Shown: positions 48,314 through 61,440 of the stretch, in pieces
How the letters are laid out: every line of letters starts with the position of its first letter
Position numbering within the stretch: position 1 is the first letter of the stretch
Source: Diphasiastrum complanatum
Taxonomy: Eukaryota; Streptophyta; Lycopodiopsida; Lycopodiales; Lycopodiaceae
Direction: 5' to 3'
Length of the DNA stretch: 64,000 nt
Assembly (NCBI GenBank): GCA_029204225.1
Contig: CM055092.1
Location: forward strand, 65,818,923 to 65,882,922
Program-made: the position numbers and the translations under genes
Notes under the pieces: model-generated
Told to the model about the DNA's origin: nothing
The model's database searches: none
The model's input: only the letters and a program-made list of their open reading frames with translations

Positions 48314-49166
48314 TTTATTCATACACGGGAACTCTACTTCAAGAGAGGCTTGACCATGTGAGTTACTTAAGATTTATATGTTGTGTCTAAAAGTTACAAA
48401 ATGGGTCCACAAGAAAGAAAAAAAATTCCATACATTATTTTCATCTTCATTATAGAGAAAACTCATATCTCCTTTTATATTGTATTATTATTTAAAAACT
48501 AGAAAACATGCATAGGATTCATTTAGTTAGTATAACTCTTTGTTCTCTAAAATGTATATTGATCACGTGTCCTAATACATCCCATATCACTAGTATGCCT
48601 CATTGAAAAGCAAATGGTCATACAATTTTCAATTTGAAGATTGCTTGCAGTTTGTAAATAAAGTATGGAAAGAAACCACATTCAGTCTCAATGACTCATC
48701 ATTTCTCTCATAACAATCTACTATATTATTGTTTTCTAGGTATGTGCCTCAACAAACTACACCACAGGTTCGACCTTGTGGTTGCATCTATCCGAAGGAC
48801 TTATTTACCAAGTAAGTTTTGGATCTTTGGATATCAGTTGTGCCAATTTTGTGTTATATGATATTAAAAAGTTGGAGCATTGAAAGTATTCATGTTCTTT
48901 TATGAAAAAATGATTTTGACCCGTGAAAGGTACACATTTGGAGAGTTGATTTGAATTTAACATACTCATCAAAACATAATGATTAAGGTGGCATGTGAGA
49001 AATATGAATTATAGCATATGTTATTGTCATAAGTATATATCTTTTTCACCTATAAACGATTACATCTAGGTTGCTAGCTTCTTTCATCCTTTGAACGGTC
49101 CAGAGCATGATTAGGCTTACCCCACACATATATATATATATGTTATTTCTAAGAAACATCTCATCT

Positions 49167-49272
<106 letters not shown>

Positions 49273-50657
49273 TAGGTATCTCTTTCTCCCCCCCTCCTCC
49301 CCTTTGTCTCTAGCTTCTCTCTCTCTCTCAGACTTCCAAATAATCATTACATTATTAGTAATATTGACTATAAATTTTGTCTATAGAAATTTCTTTTGCT
49401 CATGATCAACATTGAGAACAATCGTGTAACTAATTCATATTGAATTTGCATAGTGAAGGTGAGAACGCTTGTCTAACTAATTCATATTGAATTTGCATAC
49501 TGAAGGTAGTTCACTATAAGATTTGAATATTTGTGTTCATCTTTGTGTATCCTCTAATGCATTAGGAATACTAGATTAACTAATTTTTCAGAAAGCAAGC
49601 TCATTCAAATTTCCTATATTTTTTATCACACCTCTTTTATTAGTGAGTCGATGAAAATGTGGAGGAAGACCCAATTTCTATGTTATACAAAGAAGACCTT
49701 GAGATTGGCACTTGTCCAAAAGATAGATTGTTCACATTAGTTAGCATGTGGCTTATAGATTCCCATACAAGCTTGTATGTCTCTTTTGAGAATATCTAGA
49801 TGTAGCATGACGCCTACACTTGTCATAGGCTTAAGGCAGCCTCTTATGAACAAGTTGGCATTTGCATATTCTATATATGCATACATTTATATACTGATAC
49901 ATAGAAGCATCTATACAAACTCATCTTTAACCTTAGGATAACATTTATATTCAACTTGCCTTGTTGGTTGAAATCAAGTTCATTCTGAAGTAGTCTTTCT
50001 TCAACTATCTTTACAAAACTACAAATCTATGAACATCTTGATCTAGCTAGAAGATTATGTATTTATTAGCATTTTCAAAGAAGAATTTGATTAAAATAAG
50101 AGCTTAAAGTACTTAAATAAGTCATGGGTCTATAATTACATAAAGGAAGATTCTAATTTTTTTTAGCATGTGAGTGCATCTAATGTTTGCAAGTTTTAGC
50201 ATGAAACTATACAAAAGTATGATAATAAGGTTCACATTTTTTATGCAGATTGAACATCAGCTATTTCCAGGAGTGTGTCACATGCACTACCCAAGTATTC
50301 AACCCATTGTGGAGGCCACTTGCAAAGAGTTCAATATTCCATACAAACGTCATGCTTCAGTATGAGATTGTGGTTTTAATGAAGGGTTCATAAAAAAAAC
50401 ACAGCTAGAAATTATTGCTCAATCATCAAATTATGTATAAGTGTATGATTTTTCATGCTTCAATTTATTCGTCTACATGTACAACTTTAAATCAACTATT
50501 AAGTTCAAGTATGTTTCTTGTGTCTTGCAATTTGAACAAATACCTAGATGACCTTCAATTCGGTTTTCCCTTATAGTTTTTGGCGGGAGTCAAAGACCAT
50601 TTTACACACTTGAAACAAGCTAGATTGAAGGATATAAATCTTAGACTAGCTGGTTGA

Positions 50658-51844
50658 TAACATCCTTTAAGCATCAAAGGTGAAACAAAAAATTACTGGT
50701 GAGAACATCGAATTTTCCTATTCAATTATTAAACTTATTGTATTAAAGCCATATTGCCTCAAATTCTAGTTTTAGATAATCAAGTTTCTTACTATAGTTT
50801 GTGCTTTAGAGAAGAAAATTTTCATTTTTTCTCAATCTCGAATTAAAACTTCCAACTGTTAGAATACCTATACATGGTTTAGGTTTTACTTTTTATATGA
50901 AGCTCTCTTGTGGTTTAAAATAGTGCAACACAATCATACTGGACAATATAAGAGATAGCCAAATGTAAAGACGCATAAAATATTGCACATTACAAAAAAA
51001 AAAAAAATGCATCCAAAATTCATCATAATGTAATCACATAATTTTTTTGTACTAATTGTGATTTTTTTTTTTAATTACAGATTTGCAAACTTCAACCTCT
51101 TGGATATTTTAGATGTAAGAATGCTAGTTCTACACAAGTGATGTGAAAGAAATGATGCAATAAATTTTTCTTTTTTAAATGCTAAAGTACTGAGTTACAA
51201 GGGCTATTGGCTAATGGTAGCTAAATAAATAGCATCACAAGGCACTTACTTGTATTGACAAAGGCTTTCATAGTATTTGAACTTATGTAACATTATTCTG
51301 CAATGAATGTGATTTATGATCATATCTTTTTTCACCTTGAGAATGGCAATCTAACTCTACTTGCACACAAAGAAAGTGATATTCAGGAAAAAAACTTCAA
51401 GGACTAATCATGAAGATGTACATCAAACTTGTCTAGAGCTTGTTAGCTTGAAAATCATTGCTTAAAATCATTCTTGAAATTCCTAATGGATTCATTTGAG
51501 CCAAACCTATACACAATATATTATATCTAATCTTCATGTTCTATATCAATAAATTTTAAAAATTCCAAGGGCTAAAAGCATGGTTTGGTGGTACAACATG
51601 GACTGTCAGGGACACTACCTTTTTTGGGTAGAAATACATTTATGTTTTTTATTGGAGGAGAGAGAGTAGGCCCACCACTTACCGCCCAATACTCCAAGAG
51701 GGTAGGCCCTTCATTGCATTAACTCATGGGTAGCATCTACCAAATCCCCAAAAAGTGAAATGTACTACCAAAAGGCATAATAAAAAATGGGTTTATTTTT
51801 TGTACCACCAAACCATGCTTTTAGCCCGAGACTAGTTCAAAAAA
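50658..51844 (+). repeat. 3' flank of copy C, truncated
   Basis: Matches the 3' flank of gene A (13480-14400) with many substitutions. A 259-bp MITE interrupts it at 51569. Homology ends at GACTAGTTCAAAAAA, about 51842. Confidence 0.75.
51569..51827. mobile_element. MITE with perfect 26-bp terminal inverted repeats
   Basis: Begins GGGCTAAAAGCATGGTTTGG and ends with its exact reverse complement; the 26 outer bases on each side pair perfectly (51569-51594 and 51802-51827). Length 259 bp, no coding frame. The corresponding position in gene A (near 14376) is uninterrupted. The target duplication is not clear because the flank is diverged. Perfect ends suggest fairly recent activity. Confidence 0.85.
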
Positions 51845-52176
51845 CACGATGACATTTGTTTTGGGACTTTGACCTAAAAAAGAGTAATGTTTTTTGGTGT
51901 TTTTTAATAGTCCTAGTTTAAGGCCATAATCATGGATTTTTTCAATAAATCTCTAAATTTTGTTTTTAAAAAAAAGCCAAAAAATACATATTTTAAATAA
52001 AGAACTACAAGTTTTGTGTTGCAAAATTCATAAAACCATCATAATTACAAATGAAATAACAAGTCAAGAGAACAAATGATTTTTGAAACTCGAAATCCCA
52101 TTGAAATACAAAATAATTATATTTGCACATTCTTTTTTTTAAAGTACATTTTCTAAGGAATTTTCACTGATGCCTC
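51845..52176. other. Unassigned non-coding interval
   Basis: AT-rich with several A/T runs. It lies between the copy C flank and the 3' end of the DUF7869-like gene and may hold that element's terminus, but no inverted repeat partner was found near 57300-58300. Confidence 0.4.
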
Positions 52177-55100
52177 TCAATTCAAAAGTTGACATATTCT
52201 CAACACTCTTGTTTTCAGCTGTGAAGTGGAAGACCCGTCTTCTTCATCAGAGTCAACTGGCATGTCTTCCTCAGAATCCGCGTCTAATGTTGACAAAAAA
52301 CCTTGTAAATTAGCTTTTCTCTGTTGATGACGAGTGGAGGATGATGGTTTTTCAAGTAATCCAAGTCGTTCTTTCAATATAGATATTGTTGACTTTCATA
52401 GATGATTGGTCATTTTTAATTCAAAATTAAATGCCAAAACATCTACATCCTGTAGATTCAAATCGTCAACTCTTGGTTGATTTTTTGGCAATCTCTTTCT
52501 CTTGCCCTTTGGATCTACTTGCAACATTTCGAGTTCGTACCTTCCCAAAAAAGCATTCGTTGAAGTGGTGCGCAACCAACGGACACGTAGTACTTTTGTT
52601 TGATTGCTATTTTAAATAAAACCAAGTACTTTGGCAATCCAAAATGAATGTCCTTCATTGTTTTCTGAAGCTAGAGTGCAACAAGGCTTCCAATTTGGAT
52701 TTCATTCAAATCACTGCGCCATTTCATTTTTGCAGCTTTTACACTTTGCCTATTCTTCCTTGAGCCCACATAAATTTCACGTTCCTCACCTTGCACAACC
52801 TGCAGGAAATCATTATCTCGAGGAAGATCTGAAGGTTCGATAGTCGTAGTTGATGTTCCTAATTTATGAGGCCAATGAAATTCATCAGTTGTTGATGTAT
52901 GTTCGAGATTGAGCATACTGATTTTTTGTTCCTCGAAAAAGTCCATCCACAAATGCTGATCAAACTCATCAAAAAAATGATAAGCTGCTTGAATACTTGA
53001 TTCCAAAATTTTAATGAGGCAAATGGATCAATCTCACGATGTTCTCTTTGCGCCTTTTGTTCTTCTAGCAAGGACTTCAAGGGAGACAACACAACAAGCT
53101 TGATTTAAGTTGATGGAATGTTAAGCAAAAATCGAACTCCTTCAAGAGGTAGCCACAAAAGTGAATTTGAAAATAGTTTGCCCCATAATAATATAATGTC
53201 TGATTCGCTACATTTGATTTTAAACTGGTGTTGAACGCTAATATCATCAATATTAGCTACGCATCGCTCTGTTTCGTTGGACGCCTTAACATAATCACAA
53301 AAATCATATGTGTGTCTGATTAATGACACGTTTGGCTTTGGCACATACGATTCCTCAACAATGCTTTGAAGCACTGGTAATGAAAATGCTTTCTTGCATC
53401 TCAACCTCTTAGAAAAGCAACTAAACATTTGATCAATTTGATCGTGGGTATGTCCTACCAACAAAAATCCTATTTTTACTTTTTTGAAATTTTTTTTCTC
53501 CACTAGCATAGACAAGTATGCCAAAACAGTTTGATTTTTATTTTCCCTAGCAGTGTTGTCAAGCTGCGAAGTAAAGTATTTCTGAAAGATTTTCACCAAA
53601 TTCGCAAATTATCTTATGTACAATGGTGATCGTCAAATTTGGATCATTTCGAATATTGGGATAATTAAAAAAGACCTTGGACTCCAAAGTGCCATTAAAC
53701 ACAAGTGCTCCAACGAGATGAACCTAAATAAAATTTGCCTCGTTCAAATTTTTGGGCACTCTGACAAAATGAGGACAACATTGTTTTCTTCTGATCCATG
53801 CCATCAATAACAAGTTCCAGATATTTTTGTGGACATTCCAAACATTTCTTTCGATGCTTGGCCAAGTTTTGTCTTTCAACTATTTGTTGATCTCTGTGTA
53901 GTTGAAGAGCTTTTGTAGCATCCACTGAAAATACAATGATTCACTTATTTAATAAAATAAAGATCATACCATAATGGTGTTCAAAAAGACTGCAACATAA
54001 TGGTGTTCATAAAGACTACAACATAAACTTTTTCAAAACAGAAAGTATTAAAATGAATGACAAATTTGATTAATATTTACCTTTCTCGTCATTGGTCTTT
54101 GCAAGTTGTTTTGCAGACTTTAACAACTCGCAAGTGGAGCATACTGTCATTCGTGATTTTTTGGAAATCTTTACCAGTCCAAAATCTCTTTTCCAAATTC
54201 TAAAAAAATATGAGTAACTCAAATAGGGAACATTTTTTGTTTTTGCAAACTATTTGTACATCAAAAATATTTCTAATTTTGTAAAATTATCTGGCAAGTG
54301 AAAATATAAGAAATTAGGCAATTTTTCTCCATGCACATCTATGAAATGCTTTAGCCAAGCAGTTGCATTTAAAGCTTTTAGAGAAACAGTTCGACCCTGT
54401 CAGGATCCTTGTAATGTTGGGTCTTTCTGAAGTCGTGCATGCATTCGTTGAAGCCGCGAGTTTCCGATTGCGTGAACTGCTTTGTAAGCTTTGCGACAAA
54501 CCTCCAAAGCATTTAAAAAATACAAAAATGAATTTTTGTCGGCCTCACTGTTGCACACAAATAGTAATTTCTCTCATCCTTATTTCGTAAAAAAAAATCT
54601 AATCTTAATTCTTCAATTTCTCTGATACTCAGCTTTTGCAAACAACAAGATGAGCAACAAATAATATTCCGTACCTTTTGAATCTCAGATTTTGTAATCA
54701 ACTATTTTTGATGATTCGTTAAATCAGGTGAGGATCTCAAGTCTCTCTTGTATTTTTCTTTTTGTTTGGAGTCTGATCTATAAATTGAACCGGCTCCAAC
54801 CCCAAGATGTTCTGGACCCTCAAAAGGCTCTAAATTTTCAACGAATATAGTCCTTTTAGATTTAACACGACAAACATCACTTTGAAAAGGTCTCCTACGA
54901 ATATGAGAAAAGCTTGAACGTCGTAGATCAACAAACTTACGTGGATCTGTTGATTTACTAGAATCAGTAACTGAGTGAATGGAAGCTTTTGACTCATCAC
55001 TCAATGATCCAACTTGTTCAAAAGAACAATGTTCTAGTTGTGCCAAGCCTGTATCTGAAGAGGAGGAGGAGGTCAAAAGATTGATACAAGTTGAGTTACA

Positions 55101-55258
55101 AATGTCATTTCTTGAAAACTACTTGCTTGAGGAATTTCAGATGATGAACGGGTAAATGATGACGATGCCACATCGTTTACCAAAATATGTTCAAATTCAG
55201 GAGTGGCTTTATAAAAAAAGCTTTCATTGGGAATGTCAGATGAAGAAGTTGCACACAT
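52177..55258 (-). pseudogene. DUF7869-like transposon-type protein, decayed
   Basis: Read right to left on the minus strand: a Ser-rich acidic N-terminus (55258-54702, one shift near 55075); CC...LSIREIEELR (about 54650); CRKAYKAVHAIGNSRLQRMH (about 54460); WLKHFIDVHGEKLPN (about 54350); SYFFRIWKRDFGLVKISKKS and CSTCELL (about 54150). An intron follows (donor at 54081, acceptor before 53924), then KYLELVIDGMDQKKT (about 53800), NYPNIRNDPNLT (about 53670), QLDNTARENKNQ (about 53560), GHTHDQIDQMFS (about 53455), and an acidic C-terminus (DSEEDMPVDSDEEDGSS, 52240). This motif order is that of DUF7869-domain proteins scattered in plants and animals. The D...DN...D pattern suggests an RNase-H/DDE-like core (inference). 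Stops at the FLMYK and LQGS sites and shifts near 53600 and 53700 show it is broken. Confidence 0.65.
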
Positions 55259-55744
55259 ATTGAGTTACAACTACTGGAATAGAAGAGGTAGAACTACTTG
55301 ACATCGTAACCTCCAATTTTTTTTTAACTACGTACTTATGCTAAGCATAGAACCGTTCAAATAGTTAACACCACACTAAATGTGCTCCTCAAACATAACT
55401 GCAACCTATGCTAGTCATAGAACAAATAAAAACCTATGCGAACCTCAATAGATGTACACGAAAAAACCAACTAAATACAAATGAGCAACAAGCCTAAAAA
55501 GTAACTAGTTAATAAACATTTTCTGCGGCTACCATGCCTTAAATATTGTTTGGCAGCATTCTTAGGGTTAGGGTTAGGGTTAGGTTTGGACTGTCCAGGG
55601 TAATACTCGAGGTCGGCGTGGGGTGAGGTGAGTCACTTTGTTGTTCCTGCATGTGCAAGACACAACAATTAGTCTTCCGAACAATCATATGGGAGTGAGA
55701 GAGAATACCAAGTTTAAAAAACATAAAATGGATTTCATGTCATA
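55259..55744. other. Spacer between two minus-strand transposon genes, with a short TTAGGG tract
   Basis: Contains about four TTAGGG units at 55561-55586 (vertebrate-type telomere motif, not the usual plant TTTAGGG). Otherwise AT-rich, with no further gene recognised. Confidence 0.6.
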
Positions 55745-57299
55745 CCTGAGGAGCAGCATCCCAGTTTATACGCATGCCCTGCCTCTCCAATAACTCGAGT
55801 ACTGCCTGCGTACCGTGGGAATACACATACATGTACTCGTCATGTGTGGGAATACGTCCCACGATAGATCGCTGCACAAACAATTCAAATTTCGATCATA
55901 TAAAGAGAGCATTTTATTCCAACGTGTCTTACGAAAAACTCCCAAGAGCAAAAAAAGAAGAAAAACAACAAATAGTCAAATATCATTAATGGATATAGAG
56001 TAGACTTACATAGTGGGCTCAAAAATATCCCTCGCCGCCACTGCCCAAGTGAGAAGGCCCCATGGAAAGTTGCCTCTCGCTACTGTCTGAAGCGTTTTGG
56101 ATCATCTCGATGCTCTTTCTTCACATGCTGCCAGTCCTCTTTCTCTAGTAGGAAGGCTTGCCTCTCTCGGCTTTCACTACATCTCGGATATTCAATTTGT
56201 GGTGGCTCATCACAGCTCCCATGCGGCACCTCATCAATTTCCATGCGAATTCCATGTCCTGGGATGGGACAGGGAACTCACTACGCAGTTGGTCAATGAC
56301 GCGATCCTTGCGGTCATTGCTGACATTGCACCAGTCACGAAAGATGTCTCTAGGAAAGTGATATACATGAGCTCTCTCATGCACGTGATGACTCTCTTAC
56401 CACGGTTATTCTCAATGATGTGACCATCTTTGTCTATGTCATATGATGGCAGTATGGTAGCTAGTGGCGATGTGGCCATGGCAGTGTCTATGGGGTGCCC
56501 TTCGGTATGGGATATGTGGCCATGGGAGTGTCCACGGGGTTGGCCTCAAGTATGAAAGATGTCTCGCCGATGGGAGAATACTGATGTTGTGGGGTACCAA
56601 GGGGAGAATAGCCACAGGGGGGCGTCTGGAGAGGAGAATATATAGGGGGGGGGGCTAGGTGGGAGTGGGCTGAAAACCCCATGGTGAAACGTGACCCCAC
56701 GGCGTATAGTTGGAAGGAAATGACTCAGTGGCAGTGGGTCCAAAGGGAGGGAAAATGTGAGGGATGAAAGTGGGAGTGCTAGGAATCTGAGGTGTGACAG
56801 ATGTAGGAGTTGCAGTATCGTGTGACGTATGTGCTACCTCCTGGGTCAGTGTATCTCGAAGTAGGGACTCCCTACGACGAGATGAGCTACGCGAACGTGC
56901 AAGTTTTATGACCACGTCAGGGTCATCACCACATCCTCCGCAATAGGAGACACCGAGGAGGCTCCTCCTCCTCTCCCGAGAGTGTTGGGAGGAAGCACTG
57001 GCAGTAGTGACATGGGTGGGGGTGCGACCCTCATCGGAGTGACCCTCACGGGAAGAGAAAACATGTGACTGGTCTACACGAGGAGTGTACTGAATCTCCT
57101 CGGTTGATGATGTGTACTCAACCAATCGAGAGGAGCTACGAGCCTCGCGTCGAGCCCTCAAGCGTTGTAAGACCCTATCTTGCTATGAGGAAGACAACTG
57201 GTTAAGGTAGCTAATGAGCTCACTCTTGCCCATACAGGAAAGGCGAGATGACCTGCGACTATGGCCTGACCTCTGACTAGGGGATCCAGTATCTGACAT
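55745..57299 (-). pseudogene. Plant Transposase_24 (Ptta/En-Spm)-like protein, decayed
   Basis: ATG at 57299 opens MSDTGSPSQRSGHSRRSSRL with a TAG at codon 39. The frame then continues through a long Ser/Arg then Pro/Tyr-rich N-terminal region (57161-56490, QQHQYSPIGE-like repeats). Next comes DKDGHIIENNRGKRVI, a frameshift at about 56400, then PRDIFRDWCNVSNDRKDRVI and DMEFAWKLMRCRMGAVMSHH. This is the pattern of plant transposase-associated Transposase_24 proteins (a W..V....K..V...L...F, then RMG...R region). Further pieces in shifted frames follow (EKEDWQHVKKEHRDDPKRFR; about 56100). A good exon (55878-about 55748, RSIVGRIPTHDEYMYVY) is bounded by GTGCAG and GTATGA. The family call rests on overall pattern only. 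Same strand and adjacent to the DUF7869-like gene. Confidence 0.45.
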
Positions 57300-57381
57300 A
57301 ATGGGTGCAACAGAATAAGAGGGATAAATACTACAGACAACCAATGGGAGTCTTAAAAATTAGTAAGAAAAAAAGATCCCC

Positions 57382-59645
<2,264 letters not shown>

Positions 59646-60443
59646 AAAGAACTTATGGGTCTATAATTACATAAAGGAGATGCTTGTTTTTTTTAGCATG
59701 TGAATGCATATGATGTTTGCAAGTTTTAGCATGAAACTATACAAAAGTATGATAATAAGTTTCGCATTTTTTATGCAGATTGAACATCACCTATTTCTAG
59801 GAGTGTGTCACATGCACTACCCAAGTATTCAACCCATTGTGGAGGCCACTTGCAAAGAGTTCGATATTCCATACAAACGTCATGCTTCAATATGACATTG
59901 TGGTTTTAATGCTAACAATTATTCCTCAATAATTGAATTGTGTATAAGTGTATGATTTTTCATGCTTCAATTGATTCGTTTACATGTACAACTTTAAATC
60001 AACTATTAAGTTCAACTATGTTTCTTGTGTCTTGCAATTTGAACAACTACCTATGACCTTCAATTTGGTTCTCCCTTGTAGTTTTTTGCGGGAGTCAAAG
60101 ACCATTTTACACACTTGAAACATGTTGGATTGAAGGATATGGATCTCAGATTAGCTGGTTGATAACATCCTGTGAGCATCAAAGATGAAATAGAAAATTA
60201 CTGGTAAGAACATCCAATTCTCATATTCAATTATTGAACTTATTGTATTTCAGCCATATTGCCTCCAACTCTAGTTTTAGATAATCAAGTTTTTTACTAT
60301 AGTTTGTGCTTTAGAGAAGATAATTTTCATTTTTTCTCAATCTCGAATTAAAACTTCCAAGTGTTAGAACACCTATACGTTTAGGTTTTACTTTTGATAT
60401 GAAGCTCTCTTGTGGTTTAAAATAGTGCAACACAGTCATAATG
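59646..60443 (+). pseudogene. Desaturase copy D: exons 12-13 fragment
   Basis: Homology to gene A starts inside intron 11 (TTAAAGAACTTATGGGTC) and ends about 280 bp after the stop. Exon 12 is 59779-59889 and exon 13 is 60082-60162. Box III is intact but the following P is L (QIEHHLFLG), and the exon-12 donor GT has become AT, so splicing would fail. No other exons are attached on the left, where repeat R abuts. Fragment only. Confidence 0.9.
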
Positions 60444-60783
60444 GAAAGGAGAAGTTTCATCCACTTAAGGAGAGTGTTCATCCAAGAATGGAGATTGTCA
60501 ACAATAGGATTGAAAAGAACATTGTTAGTATTGAATATGCACAAGCCTCACAATCACAAATGATTAGGTGTTATGATCTGATCCAAAATAGTTTCTTTTC
60601 AGCCTCTGATCTTCAATAGACCTGAAATATGCTTTTGATCCACAAGTTCAACTCACAAAACAAAGGTTAGTAAGATTTGATCAACAAAGCAATGCAAAAT
60701 CATGCTAGAACTTGATCAAACATCCAAATATCACCAAAAATGGAATACTTACTGTAAATAGAAGCCAACCAGCTCTGATACCA
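60444..60783 (-). mobile_element. Copia internal stub with primer-binding site
   Basis: AGCTCTGATACCA at 60771-60783 is the reverse complement of the copia initiator-tRNA primer site and directly adjoins the LTR. To its left are about 330 bp that match neither the desaturase nor other parts of the window and would be the 5' leader/gag start of the element. No clear gag motif is visible. The element is cut at 60443, next to copy D. Confidence 0.6.
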
Positions 60784-61440
60784 TGTGAAAAATACAGATC
60801 CTAAGTGGATCTAAACTCCAAGATCATTGGCTTGAATGCTTGCACTCCAAACTACATAAGCTAGGAATTGGCAACACATTCTATGCTACCTAGAATGCAA
60901 AGAACTTGATCAAAAAGCATTTATCACAAATGGAAACTTCCATAAACATCAAGTGCGGCCCAAAATAGCATTATACAGTCCATAATACATCAGCCTATCA
61001 CTTTTGGAAAGCACCTAAGATCATACACAATAGCTTGAAGACAATACACACAACAATGCTCTCAATGGAGGAAGAAACAATGACAATGATCTATTGATCT
61101 CAATGAAGCATACAAAAGGTTTCTCCAACCTGTTCTCCACGACTTCCCTACTATTTATGGATGAGGAAGATGACTCTCTCTCCTCTCTCTAGAAGGTACT
61201 TGACCCTAGATATTCCCTATATAGGAAAAATAGCTAAAAATGGCTTATATGACCAAAATACATCAAAATGGTCTCATTTTGAAGGGTATGAAGTTTGACA
61301 CTTCATCATACTGAAAAAATACAGTAAATAAAAACATTGTGGCCTGGTTCACACGTGTGAAACTCCAGAACCAAAACTATTTACAATTTTAGCCAATTTA
61401 GGCCTCAAACTAGCTAGGAAATGTTGACAATTTTCACACA
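60784..61440 (-). mobile_element. Copia LTR, minus strand
   Basis: Starts TGTGAAAAAT and ends TTTTCACACA, giving TGTGAAAA/TTTTCACA inverted ends. Length is about 655 bp, with the primer-binding site immediately to the left. On the right it abuts upstream unit U3 at 61441, interrupting the older LTR sequence there. No second LTR is seen, so this is a truncated element. Confidence 0.75.
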
